From Mycobacterium paraense (GTDB lineage: Bacteria; Actinomycetota; Actinomycetes; Mycobacteriales; Mycobacteriaceae): a DNA stretch of 64,000 nt. The notes beneath the pieces are model-generated. The model was not told where the DNA came from, did no database searches, and worked only from the letters and a program-made list of their open reading frames with translations. Of the stretch, positions 16,799-26,464 are shown one piece after another; position 1 is the stretch's first letter, and each line of letters starts with the position of its first letter. Position numbers and translations under genes: made by a program. The stretch spans positions 170,439 through 234,438 of the forward strand of contig NZ_LQPM01000003.1 in assembly GCF_002101815.1 (NCBI RefSeq), given 5' to 3'.

Positions 16799-17338
16799 AT
16801 GAGTCACATCGCTTTCGAGGACGACGTCTACGTCGCCACCATGCACCGCGCCGACGCACCGAACGGCCGCACCGCGCGATACCACATGCGCAAGCACTTC
16901 GGCGAGCTGCCCTGCTGCCATCGCTCGTGGGCCAATCCGGGGAAGCGCTTCTTCCTGCACGGCTGCGAGCGCACGTTCGAAATCGAGTTCGCTTGTGCCC
17001 AAACCGAACTCGGTACCGGCCTGGTGGTGGACGTCGGCGCCGTCGGCGAAATCCGCTCCGCACTGCGCTACCAGTTCGACCACACCACGCTGATCGCGGA
17101 GGACGACCCGCAGCGCGACCTGTTCGAACTGCTGGCCGAGCGTGGCGTCGTCGACCTGCGGATCATGGAGAACACCGGCATGGAGGGCTCGGCGGCCTGG
17201 GCGTTCGAGACGGCCGAGCGCATCGTCGCGCTGGCGACCGGCGGCCGGGTGTGGGTGTCGCGCATCGAGGCGCGGGAAAGCCGCAACAATGTGGTCACCC
17301 TCATCGCGGGACCGGTGACCGCTGGAGGGTGGGCGTAA
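16799..17338 (+). CDS. 6-pyruvoyl-tetrahydropterin synthase-like protein
   Basis: 179 residues from ATG 16799. The core resembles the PTPS/QueD fold: FFLHGCERTFEIEF (52-64) matches the strand with the HGH zinc motif, GTGLVVDVGAVGEIRSAL (73-90) the G-x-V-x-D segment, YQFDHTTLIAEDDP (91-104) the D-H catalytic pair, and MENTGMEGSAAWAFETA the region carrying the pterin-anchoring Glu. The second His of HGH is replaced by Cys56, so metal binding would differ from the standard enzyme. No folate or queuosine genes are nearby. M. tuberculosis has unrelated genes (Rv3784-Rv3787c) at this spot as far as I recall, so this is probably an accessory gene. Confidence 0.7.
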   Translation: MSHIAFEDDVYVATMHRADAPNGRTARYHMRKHFGELPCCHRSWANPGKRFFLHGCERTFEIEFACAQTELGTGLVVDVGAVGEIRSALRYQFDHTTLIAEDDPQRDLFELLAERGVVDLRIMENTGMEGSAAWAFETAERIVALATGGRVWVSRIEARESRNNVVTLIAGPVTAGGWA

Positions 17339-17418
17339 CGCGGCGTCCTACTGGGTATGTGTAAAACAACAAAGTTTGCGTGCGCGTAAGGTGGCGGCTG
17401 CCTGACGGTGGTGCAACA

Positions 17419-17432
17419 CTGTAGCGCTACAG
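17419..17432. promoter_or_regulatory. 14-base perfect palindrome, candidate operator
   Basis: CTGTAGCGCTACAG is self-complementary over all 14 bases. It lies 38 bases upstream of the GTG start of the Gre-like gene, in a region expected to carry its promoter. It looks like a dimeric repressor site, but no regulator is identified. Confidence 0.4.
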
Positions 17433-17470
17433 GTCAGCAGGTGACGGCAGACAGGATCGGGTCGACTGAC

Positions 17471-17950
17471 GTGAGCAAAAAAGCCAAGTCGGCGGTGGAC
17501 GCGGCGCGGGAAAACCTCGCCGCGGAGCTGGACCGGCTCAAGCAGCGGCGCGATCGCCTCGAGGTCGAGGTCAAAAACGACCGTGGCATGGTCGGTGACC
17601 ACGGCGACGCGGCCGAGGCGATCCAGCGCGCGGACGAGCTCGTCGTCCTCGCCGACCGGATCAACGAGCTGGACCGGCGCCTGCGCAGCGGCCCGACGCC
17701 CTCGGAGGACTCGGAGACGCTGCCCGGCGGGACCGAGGTGACATTGCGATTCCCCGACGGTGAGGTCGTCACGATGCACGTGATCTCCATCGTCGAGGAG
17801 ACCCCCGTCGGCCGCGAGGCAGAGACGTTGACCGCCCGCAGCCCCCTGGGCCAGGCCCTCGCCGGGCACAAGGCGGGCGACACGGTGACGTACACGACCC
17901 CGCAGGGCGAGAACCAGGTCGAGCTGATCTCGGTGAAGCTGCCCCGCTAA
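17471..17950 (+). CDS. Gre-factor-like RNA polymerase secondary-channel protein (Rv3788 type)
   Basis: 159 residues from GTG 17471; a GTG at 17408 is in frame but adds sequence absent from the family. The N-terminal coiled coil (about 1-75, AAELDRLKQRRDRLEVEVKN) carries the acidic tip GDHGDAAEAIQRADEL. The C-terminal FKBP-like GreA domain has EVTLRFPDGEVVTMHVISI and the signature SPLGQALAGHKAGDTVTYTTP. M. tuberculosis Rv3788 does not act as a cleavage factor; it enters the secondary channel and inhibits transcription. The same is expected here. It lies 42 bases upstream of the GtrA-family gene, with which it may share a transcript. Confidence 0.88.
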   Translation: MSKKAKSAVDAARENLAAELDRLKQRRDRLEVEVKNDRGMVGDHGDAAEAIQRADELVVLADRINELDRRLRSGPTPSEDSETLPGGTEVTLRFPDGEVVTMHVISIVEETPVGREAETLTARSPLGQALAGHKAGDTVTYTTPQGENQVELISVKLPR

Positions 17951-17992
17951 CTCGCCCATGCCGGCGGCGGCGGTCCCGATAGACTCGCCGCA

Positions 17993-18421
17993 ATGATCCC
18001 CCCAGAACCTGGCGCCGTTCCCGCGCGTCCACACCTGGGTCTGACGACACAGGTGATGCGTTTCGTCGTCACCGGCGGTCTGGCCGGGATCGTCGACTTC
18101 AGCCTCTACCTGGTGCTCTACAAGGTGGTGGGCGTGCAGGTGGACCTGGCCAAGGCGACGAGTTTCATCGTCGGCACCATCACCGCCTACCTGATCAACC
18201 GCCGGTGGACGTTTCAGGCCGCGCCCAGCACCGCGCGGTTCGTCGCGGTCATGGTCCTCTACGCCATCACCTTCTCGGTGCAGGTCGGCCTCAACCACCT
18301 CAGCCTCGCGCTTCTGCACTACCGAAGCTGGGCGATACCCGTCGCGTTCGTGATCGCGCAGGGCACCGCGACGGTGATCAACTTCATCGTGCAGCGAGCC
18401 GTTATCTTCCGCATCCGCTGA
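17993..18421 (+). CDS. GtrA-family membrane protein (Rv3789 type), arabinan precursor translocation
   Basis: 142 residues, four membrane helices (about 21-40, 52-70, 79-98, 107-128), the standard GtrA layout. Family motifs are [37 protein letters not shown] and the C-terminal [12 protein letters not shown]. tuberculosis Rv3789 was proposed to flip decaprenyl-phospho-arabinose or to recruit AftA to the arabinan machinery; evidence favours a supporting role. It lies directly upstream of dprE1-dprE2-aftA, which make and first use that lipid. Confidence 0.9.
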   Translation: MIPPEPGAVPARPHLGLTTQVMRFVVTGGLAGIVDFSLYLVLYKVVGVQVDLAKATSFIVGTITAYLINRRWTFQAAPSTARFVAVMVLYAITFSVQVGLNHLSLALLHYRSWAIPVAFVIAQGTATVINFIVQRAVIFRIR

Positions 18422-18509
18422 CCGACCTGGCCAGATCGGATTGTCCGCCTTCTCAGCGGGACGCAAGCGTCCCGCATCGTCGCCGAACCAGGCGGTACCC
18501 TCTTTGACG

Positions 18510-19874
18510 ATGTTCACCACCAAGCGGCTCGCGGGCTGGGGGCGTACCGCGCCGTCGGCGGCGACCGTGCTTTCCACGCCGGACGCCGACGAGATCGCCA
18601 AAGCCGTGGCCAACGCGGCCGACGCGGGCGGGCGCGGCGTGATCGCCCGCGGGCTGGGCCGGTCCTACGGCGACAACGCGCAAAACGGCGGCGGTCTGGT
18701 GATCGACATGACCGAGCTGGACACCATTCACACCATCAGCGCCGACACCGGGCTGGCCGACCTCGATGCCGGGGTCAACCTCGACCAGCTGATGAAGGCC
18801 GCGCTGCCCTTCGGCCTGTGGGTGCCGGTGCTGCCCGGCACCCGCCAGGTCACCATCGGCGGCGCGATCGCCTGCGACATCCATGGCAAGAACCACCACA
18901 GCGCCGGCAGCTTCGGCAACCACGTCCGCAGCATGGACCTGCTGACCGCCGACGGCCAGGTCCGCCACCTCACCCCGACCGGTGCGGACTCCGAGCTGTT
19001 CTGGGCCACGGTCGGGGGCAACGGCCTCACCGGGATCATCCTGCGGGCCACCGTCGAGATGACGCCGACGGAGACCGCGTACTTCATCGCCGACGGCGAC
19101 GTCACCGCCGGCCTGGAGGAAACCATCGCGTTTCACAGCGACGGCAGCGAGTCCGACTACACCTATTCCAGCGCGTGGTTCGACGCGATCAGCGCGCCAC
19201 CGAAACTGGGCCGGGCGGCGATTTCGCGCGGCTCGCTGGCGAAGCTGGATCAACTGCCCAAGAAGCTGCAGCGCAATCCGCTGAAATTCGATGCGCCGCA
19301 GTTACTTACGTTCCCGGACGTCTTCCCGAACGGATTGGCCAACAAGTACACGTTCGGGCCGATCGGCGAACTGTGGTACCGGAAATCCGGAACCTATCGC
19401 GGCAAGGTGCAGAACCTCACGCAGTTCTACCACCCCCTGGACATGTTCGGGGAATGGAACCGCGCCTACGGCCCCGCCGGTTTCGGCCAGTACCAATTCG
19501 TCGTGCCCACCACCGCGGTCGAGGAGTTCAAGGGCATCATCCGCGACATCCAAAAGTCCCGGCACTACTCGTTTCTCAATGTGTTCAAGCTGTTCGGCCC
19601 GGGCAATCAGGCCCCGCTGAGCTTTCCCATTCCGGGCTGGAACGTGTGCGTCGACTTCCCCATCAAGCCGGGGCTCAACGAGTTCCTCAACGAACTCGAC
19701 CGCCGCGTACTGGAATTCGGCGGCCGGGTCTACACCGCCAAGGATTCGCGCACGAACGCCGAAACCTTCCACGCCATGTATCCGCGCATCGACGAGTGGA
19801 TCGCCGTGCGCCGCAAGGTGGATCCGACGGGGGTGTTCGCCTCCGACATGGCCCGACGCTTGGAGCTGCTCTAA
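18510..19874 (+). CDS. dprE1: decaprenylphosphoryl-beta-D-ribose 2'-oxidase DprE1
   Basis: 454 residues from ATG 18510. The enzyme is FAD-dependent and oxidises decaprenyl-phospho-ribose to the 2'-keto form, the first half of the epimerisation to decaprenyl-phospho-arabinose. The FAD-binding N-half (VAO family) shows [35 protein letters not shown] and [15 protein letters not shown]. The substrate half holds the active-site Cys380 in [13 protein letters not shown], equivalent to Cys387 of M. tuberculosis, the target of benzothiazinones. Lys-rich FIGNK-type residues and the end [12 protein letters not shown] are conserved. Its stop abuts the dprE2 start. Confidence 0.96.
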   Translation: MFTTKRLAGWGRTAPSAATVLSTPDADEIAKAVANAADAGGRGVIARGLGRSYGDNAQNGGGLVIDMTELDTIHTISADTGLADLDAGVNLDQLMKAALPFGLWVPVLPGTRQVTIGGAIACDIHGKNHHSAGSFGNHVRSMDLLTADGQVRHLTPTGADSELFWATVGGNGLTGIILRATVEMTPTETAYFIADGDVTAGLEETIAFHSDGSESDYTYSSAWFDAISAPPKLGRAAISRGSLAKLDQLPKKLQRNPLKFDAPQLLTFPDVFPNGLANKYTFGPIGELWYRKSGTYRGKVQNLTQFYHPLDMFGEWNRAYGPAGFGQYQFVVPTTAVEEFKGIIRDIQKSRHYSFLNVFKLFGPGNQAPLSFPIPGWNVCVDFPIKPGLNEFLNELDRRVLEFGGRVYTAKDSRTNAETFHAMYPRIDEWIAVRRKVDPTGVFASDMARRLELL

Positions 19875-20657
19875 ATGGTGCTGGACGCCGTGGGAAACCC
19901 GCAGACCATCCTGCTGCTCGGGGGCACCTCCGAGATAGGGCTGGCCATCTGCGAGCGCTACCTGCAAAACGCGCACGCGCGAATCGTGCTGGCGGACTTG
20001 CCCGACCATCCGCGCAAGGCCGACGCCGTCGCCGCGATGACCGCGGCCGGCGCCAAGTCGGTCGAATGGATCGACTTCGACGGCACCAAGACCGACACGC
20101 ATCCGGCCGTCATCGACCAGGCCTTCGCCGGCGGCGATGTCGACGTCGCGATCGTGGCGTTCGGCATACTCGGGGACGCCGAAGAGCTGTGGCAGAACCA
20201 GCGCAAGGCCGTGCTCGCCGCCGAGATCAACTACACCGCAGCGGTTTCCGTGGGTGTGCTGCTGGGCGAGAAGATGCGCGCCCAGGGGTTCGGCCAGATC
20301 ATCGCGATGAGCAGCGCGGCCGGGGAGCGGGTGCGGCGGTCCAACTTCGTGTACGGCTCCACCAAGGCCGGCCTCGACGGCTTCTACCTCGGACTCGGGG
20401 AAGCGCTGCGCGAGTTCGGCGTTCGGGTCCTGGTGATCAGGCCCGGCCAGGTTCGCACGTCGACGACGATCGCGCACTGGCAGGCGACGGGCGCCAAGGA
20501 GGCGCCGCTCACCGTCGACAAGGAGTACGTCGCCAACCTCGCGGTGACCGCGGCGGCACAAGGTAAGGAATTGGTTTGGGCGCCAGCAGCATTCCGTTAC
20601 GTGATGATGGTGTTGCGACACATCCCGCGGAGGATCTTCCGCAAGCTGCCGATCTGA
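19875..20657 (+). CDS. dprE2: decaprenylphosphoryl-2-keto-ribose reductase DprE2
   Basis: 260 residues; ATG 19875 begins right after the dprE1 stop. It is a short-chain dehydrogenase using [22 protein letters not shown] is the Gly-rich nucleotide motif, the catalytic Ser is in [12 protein letters not shown], and [19 protein letters not shown] supplies the Tyr and Lys. It reduces the DprE1 product to decaprenyl-phospho-arabinose. Compared from memory with the M. tuberculosis protein, about six residues are added after RPGQVRT ([17 protein letters not shown]). The C-terminus [20 protein letters not shown] may associate with the membrane. Confidence 0.95.
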   Translation: MVLDAVGNPQTILLLGGTSEIGLAICERYLQNAHARIVLADLPDHPRKADAVAAMTAAGAKSVEWIDFDGTKTDTHPAVIDQAFAGGDVDVAIVAFGILGDAEELWQNQRKAVLAAEINYTAAVSVGVLLGEKMRAQGFGQIIAMSSAAGERVRRSNFVYGSTKAGLDGFYLGLGEALREFGVRVLVIRPGQVRTSTTIAHWQATGAKEAPLTVDKEYVANLAVTAAAQGKELVWAPAAFRYVMMVLRHIPRRIFRKLPI

Positions 20658-20659
20658 GC

Positions 20660-22522
20660 GTGCGCAACGCGCTGGCCACCCTGGGCCAGATGGCCGCGGG
20701 GGTGGCGGTCGCCGTGATCGTGGCGGTGCCATCGCTGATCGCGATCGCCGGCGTGCAATGGCCGGCCTTTCCGTCGTCGAACCAGCTGCACGCGCTGACC
20801 ACCGTCGGGCAGGTCGGCTGCCTGGCCGGGCTCGTCGCGGTTGGCTGGCTGTGGCGCACGGGGCGTCGCGTCCTGGCCCGGCTGGGCGGGCTGGTGTTCC
20901 TGTCCGCGTTCACCGTCGTGACCCTGGGCATGCCGCTGGGCGCCACCAAGCTGTATCTGTTCGGCATCTCCGTCGACCAGCAGTTCCGCACCGAATACCT
21001 GACCCGCCTGGCGGACAGCCCCGCCCTGCACGACATGACCTACCTCGGGCTGCCGACCTTCTACCCGCCCGGCTGGTTCTGGATCGGCGGTCGGGTCGCG
21101 GCGCTGACGGGCACGCCGGCCTGGGAGATGTACAAGCCGTGGGCGATCACCTCGATCACCATCGCGGTCGCCGTCGCCCTGGTGCTGTGGTGGCGGCTGA
21201 TCCGCTTCGAATACGCGCTGATCGTCACCACCGCGACCGCGGCGGTCACGCTGGCCTACAGCTCGCCGGAGCCGTACGCCGCGATGATCACGGTGCTGCT
21301 GCCGCCGGCGATGGTGCTGACGTGGTCGGGACTGCGGGCCGGCGGGCGCGGCGGTTGGGCCGCGGTGGTCGGCGCCGGGCTGTTCCTCGGCTGGGCGGCC
21401 ACCTGGTACTCCCTGCTGCTGGCCTTCAGCGCGTTCGCGGTCACGCTGATGGCGCTGCTGCTGGCCGGCGCGCGCTGGCGGCGCGACGGCTTGCGGGCGG
21501 CGCTCGACCCGCTGCGCCGATTGGCCCTCATCGCCGTCATCGCGGCGGCCCTCGCGTGCATCACCTGGCTGCCGTTCGTGCTGCGTGCGGCCCGCAGCCC
21601 GGTCAGCAACAGCGGCAGCGCCTTTCATTACCTGCCGGCCGACGGCGCCGAGCTGACCTTCCCCATGCTGCAGTTCTCGCTGCTGGGGGCGCTCTGCATG
21701 CTGGGCACGCTCTGGCTGGTGGTCCGGGCGGCCACCTCGGTGCGGGCGGGGGCCCTGGCCATCGGCGTGCTCGCCGTGTACCTGTGGTCGCTGTTGTCGA
21801 TGCTGACCACGCTGGCGCGGACCACGCTGCTGTCCTTCCGGCTGCAGCCGACGCTGAGCGTGCTGCTGGTGGCCGCCGGGGTGTTCGGCTTCATGGAGGC
21901 CGTCGCGGCGCTGGCCCCGCGCGGCCGCGCGATCGTGCCGGTTGCCGCCGCGATCGGGCTGGCCGGGGCGATCGCGTTCAGCCAGGACATCCCCGACGTG
22001 CTCCGCCCGGACCTGACCATCGCCTACACGGACACCGACGGCCACGGCCAGCGCGGCGACCGGCGGCCGCCAAGTTCCGAAAAGTTCTACTCCGTCATCG
22101 ACGCCGCCATCCAAAAGGTGACCGGCAAGCCGCGCGACCAGACCGTCGTGATGACGGCCGACTACAGCTTCCTGTCCTACTACCCGTACTGGGGCTTCCA
22201 GGGGCTGACGTCGCACTACGCCAACCCGCTGGCGCAGTTCGACCTGCGCGCCGCCCAGATCGAGAAGTGGTCCAAGCTCAAGACCGCCGACGAGTTCATC
22301 CACGCGCTGGACACCTCCCCGTGGCCCCCGCCGACGGTTTTCCTCATGCGCCGCGGGGCGAACAGCAACTACACACTGCGGCTGGCGCAGGACGTGTACC
22401 CCAACCAGCCCAACGTTCGGCGGTACACCGTCGATCTCCCGGCGGCCCTGTTCGCCGATCCCCGCTTCGTCGTCGACAGCGCCGGGCCGTTCGTGCTGGC
22501 CATCCGCAAGCCGACGGCGTAG
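20660..22522 (+). CDS. aftA: arabinofuranosyltransferase AftA
   Basis: 620 residues from GTG 20660, two bases after the dprE2 stop; an in-frame start at 20576 inside dprE2 would add 28 residues. This GT-C enzyme puts the first arabinofuranose on galactan, using decaprenyl-phospho-arabinose. About eleven membrane helices are followed by an extracytoplasmic C-terminal domain (from about 450). The acidic loop [15 protein letters not shown] after helix 3 corresponds to the GT-C catalytic loop. The C-terminal part has [22 protein letters not shown], [17 protein letters not shown] and PTVFLMRRG. Orthologue of Rv3792. embC begins 24 bases later. Confidence 0.94.
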   Translation: MRNALATLGQMAAGVAVAVIVAVPSLIAIAGVQWPAFPSSNQLHALTTVGQVGCLAGLVAVGWLWRTGRRVLARLGGLVFLSAFTVVTLGMPLGATKLYLFGISVDQQFRTEYLTRLADSPALHDMTYLGLPTFYPPGWFWIGGRVAALTGTPAWEMYKPWAITSITIAVAVALVLWWRLIRFEYALIVTTATAAVTLAYSSPEPYAAMITVLLPPAMVLTWSGLRAGGRGGWAAVVGAGLFLGWAATWYSLLLAFSAFAVTLMALLLAGARWRRDGLRAALDPLRRLALIAVIAAALACITWLPFVLRAARSPVSNSGSAFHYLPADGAELTFPMLQFSLLGALCMLGTLWLVVRAATSVRAGALAIGVLAVYLWSLLSMLTTLARTTLLSFRLQPTLSVLLVAAGVFGFMEAVAALAPRGRAIVPVAAAIGLAGAIAFSQDIPDVLRPDLTIAYTDTDGHGQRGDRRPPSSEKFYSVIDAAIQKVTGKPRDQTVVMTADYSFLSYYPYWGFQGLTSHYANPLAQFDLRAAQIEKWSKLKTADEFIHALDTSPWPPPTVFLMRRGANSNYTLRLAQDVYPNQPNVRRYTVDLPAALFADPRFVVDSAGPFVLAIRKPTA

Positions 22523-22546
22523 CGGCTGGAACTACCATCTACCCCC

Positions 22547-25500
22547 GTGGACGACGCGGGAGGTAACCACCGGATCGCTCGGGTGGTTGCTATCGTCGCC
22601 GGCCTGCTCGGCGCCCTGCTGGCGATCCTCACGCCGCTGCTGCCCGTCAACCAGACCACCGCCCAGCTCAACTGGCCGCAGAACGGCACCTTCAACAGCG
22701 TCGACGCCCCGCTGATCGGCTACGTCGCCACCGATTTGAACGTCTCCGTGCCCTGCCAGGCCGCCGCCGGGCTGGCAGGACCGCAGAACGCGGGCAAGAC
22801 CGTGCTGTTGTCCACGGTGCCCAAGCAGGCCCCCAAGGCCGTCGACCGCGGCCTGCTCATCCAGCGCGCCAACGACTACCTGGTGCTGGTGGTGCGCAAC
22901 GTCGCGGTGGTCACCGCACCGTTGAGCGAGGTGCTCAGCCCGGCCTGCCAGCGGCTGACCTTCACCGCGCACGCCGATCGGGTCACCGCCGAATTCGTCG
23001 GCCTGACGCAGGGCCCCAACGCCGAGCATCCCGGCGCGCCGCTGCGCGGGGAGAAGAGCGGCTACGACTTCCGGCCGCAGATCGTCGGCGTCTTCACCGA
23101 CCTGAGCGGGCCCGCCCCGCCGGGCCTGAGCTTCTCGGCGACCGTCGACACCCGCTACAGCAGCAGCCCCACCACGCTGAAGATGGCGGCGATGATCCTC
23201 GGGGTGGTCCTGACCGCCCTCGCCCTCGTCGCCCTGCACGTGCTGGACACCGCCGACGGGACCCGGCACCGCCGCTTCCTGCCGGCGCGCTGGTGGTCCG
23301 TCGGCGGCCTGGACGCCCTCGTCATCGCCGTGCTGGTGTGGTGGCATTTCGTCGGCGCCAACACCTCCGACGACGGCTACATCCTGACCATGGCCCGGGT
23401 CTCCGAGCACGCCGGCTACATGGCCAACTACTACCGCTGGTTCGGCACCCCCGAGGCCCCGTTCGGCTGGTACTACGACCTACTGGCCGTGTGGGCCCAC
23501 GTCAGCACCACCAGCATCTGGATGCGGCTGCCCACCCTGGCGATGGCGCTGACGTGCTGGTGGGTGATCAGCCGCGAAGTGATGCCCCGGCTGGGCGACG
23601 CCGTCAAGCGGAACCGGGCCGCGGCGTGGACCGCGGCGGGCATGTTCCTCGCGGTCTGGCTGCCGCTCGACAACGGGTTGCGCCCCGAGCCGATCATCGC
23701 CCTGGGCATCTTGCTGACCTGGTGCTCGGTGGAACGCGCGGTGGCCACCAGCCGGCTGCTGCCGGTGGCCATCGCCTGCATCATCGGCGCGCTGACCCTG
23801 TTCTCCGGGCCGACGGGCATCGCCTCGATCGGCGCGCTGCTGGTCGCGATCGGGCCGCTGCGGACGATCCTGCACCGCAGATCCAAACTGTTCGGTGCGC
23901 TGCCATTGGTGGCGCCGCTGCTGGCCGCGGTCACGGTCACCGCGATCCTGATCTTCCGCGACCAGACGCTGGCCGGCGAGATCCAGGCCACCGCTCTCAA
24001 GCGCGCCGTCGGGCCCAGCCTCAGCTGGTTCGACGAGCACCTCCGCTACGAGCGGCTGTTCATGGCCAGCCCCGACGGGTCCGTCGCCCGCCGCTTCGCG
24101 GTGCTGGCGCTGGTGTTGGCGCTCGGGATCACCGTCGCAATGTCGTTGCGCAAGGGCAAGATTCCGGGCACCGCCGCCGGGCCGAGCCGGCGCATCGCCG
24201 GCATCACCATCATCTCGTTCATCGCGATGATGTTCACGCCGACCAAATGGACCCACCACTTCGGGGTGTTCGCCGGCCTCGCGGGGCCGCTCGGCGCGCT
24301 CGCCGCGGTCGCGGTGACGGCATTGGCGATGCGGTCACGGCGCAACCGCACCGTGTTCGCCGCCGTGGTGCTGTTCCTGGTGGCGTTGTCGTTCGCCAGC
24401 GTCAACGGCTGGTGGTACGTCTCCAATTTCGGTGTGCCCTGGTCGAATTCGTTCCCGGCCTGGCATTACGCGTTCGCCACCGCGCTGCTCGGGCTGACCC
24501 TGCTGGTGCTGCTGCTGGCGGCGTGGTTCCATTTCGTCGATCCCGACAACGGCGCACCCAAGACCCGCCTGGGCGCGCGTATCGCCGGAATTGTCCAGTC
24601 CCCGTTGGCAATTGCGACGTGGATCCTGGTGGTTTTCGAGGTGGCGTCGCTGACCCTGGCGATGACCGACCAGTACCCCGCGTGGACGGTGGGCCGCTCC
24701 AACCTCGAGGCGCTGGCGGGCAAGTCCTGCGGCCTGGCCGAGGACGTACTGGTGGAGCAGGACCCCAACGCCGGCATGCTGGCACCCGTGAGCGCCTCGG
24801 TGGCCGACGCGCTGGGCGCGGGCCTGTCGGAAGCGTTCACCCCCAACGGTATTCCCGCCGACGTCCGCGCCGACCCGGTGATGGAACGGCCCGGCGACCG
24901 CAGTTTCGTGAACGACGACAAGCTGATCACCGGCGCGGAGGCCGGCACCGAGGGCGGCACCACCCCCGCGCCGGGAATCAACGGCTCGGCGGCCCAGCTG
25001 CCCTACAACCTCGACCCGGCGCGGACGCCGGTGCTCGGCAGCTGGCGGTCGGGCATCCAGCTGCCCGCCCATCTGCGGTCGGGCTGGTACCGGCTGCCCG
25101 CCCGCGACAAGGCGGGGCCGCTGCTGGTGGTCAGCGCGGCCGGCCGCTTCGACCCCCGCGAGGTCCAGGTGCAGTGGGCCACCGACGACCAGGCGGCCGG
25201 CGGACACCCCGGCGGGTCGTTCCAACTGGCCGACGTCGGCGCGTCGCCCGCCTGGCGCAACCTGCGACTGGCGCTGTCCGCGATCCCCACTGCGGCCACC
25301 CAGATCCGGCTGGTCGCCGACGACGAAGACCTGGCGCCGCAGCACTGGATCGCGCTGACGCCCCCGCGGATCCCGCAGCTGCGCACGCTGCAGGACGTGG
25401 TGGGCTCGTCGGACCCGGTGTTCCTGGACTGGCTCGTCGGCCTCGCGTTCCCCTGCCAGCGACCCTTCGGCCATCAAAACGGCGTCGACGAGACGCCGAA

Positions 25501-25762
25501 GTGGCGGATCCTGCCGGACCGATTCGGCGCCGAGGCGAACTCGCCGGTGATGGACAACAACGGCGGCGGCCCGCTGGGCGTCACCGAGCTGTTGGTGAAG
25601 GCGACCACGATTGCGACGTATCTGAAGGACGACTGGTCCCGCGATTGGGGCTCGCTGCAACGATTGACGCCGTACTACCCCAACGCCCAGCCCGCCGAAC
25701 TGCAGCTGGGGCTCGCGACGCGCAGCGGCCTGTGGAACCCGGGCCCGCTTCGCCGGACCTAG
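22547..25762 (+). CDS. embC: arabinosyltransferase EmbC
   Basis: 1071 residues from GTG 22547. EmbC extends the arabinan of lipoarabinomannan. It has the GT-C fold with about 13-15 membrane helices. The first periplasmic domain contains LNWPQNGTFNSVDAPLIGY and VPCQAAAGL. The catalytic loop is ANTSDDGYILTMARVSEHAGYMANYYRW, with the Asp pair needed for activity. FTPTKWTHHFG is the conserved Pro-rich motif region. The C-terminal carbohydrate-binding part ends RDWGSLQRLTPYYP...SGLWNPGPLRR. Identity as EmbC rests on its position after aftA and sequence detail such as the [14 protein letters not shown] segment. Unlike in M. tuberculosis, embA does not follow directly. Confidence 0.95.
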   Translation: MDDAGGNHRIARVVAIVAGLLGALLAILTPLLPVNQTTAQLNWPQNGTFNSVDAPLIGYVATDLNVSVPCQAAAGLAGPQNAGKTVLLSTVPKQAPKAVDRGLLIQRANDYLVLVVRNVAVVTAPLSEVLSPACQRLTFTAHADRVTAEFVGLTQGPNAEHPGAPLRGEKSGYDFRPQIVGVFTDLSGPAPPGLSFSATVDTRYSSSPTTLKMAAMILGVVLTALALVALHVLDTADGTRHRRFLPARWWSVGGLDALVIAVLVWWHFVGANTSDDGYILTMARVSEHAGYMANYYRWFGTPEAPFGWYYDLLAVWAHVSTTSIWMRLPTLAMALTCWWVISREVMPRLGDAVKRNRAAAWTAAGMFLAVWLPLDNGLRPEPIIALGILLTWCSVERAVATSRLLPVAIACIIGALTLFSGPTGIASIGALLVAIGPLRTILHRRSKLFGALPLVAPLLAAVTVTAILIFRDQTLAGEIQATALKRAVGPSLSWFDEHLRYERLFMASPDGSVARRFAVLALVLALGITVAMSLRKGKIPGTAAGPSRRIAGITIISFIAMMFTPTKWTHHFGVFAGLAGPLGALAAVAVTALAMRSRRNRTVFAAVVLFLVALSFASVNGWWYVSNFGVPWSNSFPAWHYAFATALLGLTLLVLLLAAWFHFVDPDNGAPKTRLGARIAGIVQSPLAIATWILVVFEVASLTLAMTDQYPAWTVGRSNLEALAGKSCGLAEDVLVEQDPNAGMLAPVSASVADALGAGLSEAFTPNGIPADVRADPVMERPGDRSFVNDDKLITGAEAGTEGGTTPAPGINGSAAQLPYNLDPARTPVLGSWRSGIQLPAHLRSGWYRLPARDKAGPLLVVSAAGRFDPREVQVQWATDDQAAGGHPGGSFQLADVGASPAWRNLRLALSAIPTAATQIRLVADDEDLAPQHWIALTPPRIPQLRTLQDVVGSSDPVFLDWLVGLAFPCQRPFGHQNGVDETPKWRILPDRFGAEANSPVMDNNGGGPLGVTELLVKATTIATYLKDDWSRDWGSLQRLTPYYPNAQPAELQLGLATRSGLWNPGPLRRT

Positions 25763-25771
25763 CGTCGTCCG

Positions 25772-26098
25772 TCAGCTTCCCGGCGGCTCAGGGCACCAGA
25801 ACAGGCCACAGTTTCCCGGCGGCTTTCGGACCGGCGCCGGCGGATTGGCGCCGTCCCAGATGGTGTTCCAGCGGCCACCGACGTTGCCCTTCGGGCCGCC
25901 CACGAGCAGGTACCAGGTGTGGCAGAAGCCCATGTCCCACTGGATGTCGGCCTGCGGCAGGGGTTGTCCCGGACACCATTGATGGGGCCCTTCCGCCCAG
26001 GCATCGGCGTGTGCGATCCCGGGGGCGGCGCCGAGGCCGGCCATCGCCACGCCGGTCGACAGCACGGCGGCGGCCATCATCCGCTTCAAAGTGCTCAT
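25772..26098 (-). CDS. small secreted cysteine protein, WCPGQ/CHTW family (copy B)
   Basis: 108 residues from ATG 26098. The signal peptide (KRMMAAAVLSTGVAMAGLGAAPG, cleavage near AHADA) is followed by a mature domain of about 75 residues. Four Cys occur in the mature part: WCPGQ (42), CHTWY (59), GNCGLF (97) and WCPEPP (102). The segment QWDMGFCHTWYLLVGGPKGNVGG and IWDGANPPAP match copy A at 16303. It is convergent with embC (stops 9 bases apart) and lies downstream of copy C on the same strand, 20 bases away. Function unknown. Confidence 0.78.
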   Translation of the reverse strand: MSTLKRMMAAAVLSTGVAMAGLGAAPGIAHADAWAEGPHQWCPGQPLPQADIQWDMGFCHTWYLLVGGPKGNVGGRWNTIWDGANPPAPVRKPPGNCGLFWCPEPPGS

Positions 26099-26118
26099 GG
26101 CTTTTCCTTCTGTCGTCG

Positions 26119-26418
26119 TCACAGGCCCGGCAGGCACAGCCCGGGGATGCAGCCCAAGTCTGGCGGCGGGGTGTCGCCCTCGTAGACGAAATGACCGCGG
26201 TTGGCCTGGAATCCGTAGTCGACCCAGTACCAGGTGTGGCAGACGTTCATGTCCCAGACCACGTCGGTCTCCGGCAGCTGTTGGCCCGGGCACCATTGAT
26301 ACGGTCCCCGGGGCCTGGCCTGGGCGGTGCCCGCGGACAGGCCGAGCCCGGCCACCGCGAGGATGCCGGACACTAGGCCCCCGGCGAGAAGCCGCTGCGC
26401 GTAGCGATGGGCGCTCAT
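26119..26418 (-). CDS. small secreted cysteine protein, WCPGQ/CHTW family (copy C)
   Basis: 99 residues from ATG 26418; a longer frame upstream is Arg-rich and unlike a protein. The signal peptide (RYAQRLLAGGLVSGILAVAGLGLSAG, cleavage near AQA-RP) precedes GPYQWCPGQ (42-46) and VWDMNVCHTWYWVDYG (54-69). A short end carries two further Cys (80 and 85). Four Cys suggest two disulfides. It is most like copy B and the two form a tandem pair, probably an old duplication. Function unknown. Confidence 0.78.
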   Translation of the reverse strand: MSAHRYAQRLLAGGLVSGILAVAGLGLSAGTAQARPRGPYQWCPGQQLPETDVVWDMNVCHTWYWVDYGFQANRGHFVYEGDTPPPDLGCIPGLCLPGL

Positions 26419-26464
26419 CCTCGGAGTGTGGCGCGCGCCGATTGCGAAATTCTTGCGGCGCGGT

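Noticed and set aside
23293..26376. Plus-strand open frame of 1027 codons
   Set aside because: Shadow of embC in another frame; composition is Arg/Pro-rich and the frame runs through the opposite-strand secreted genes.
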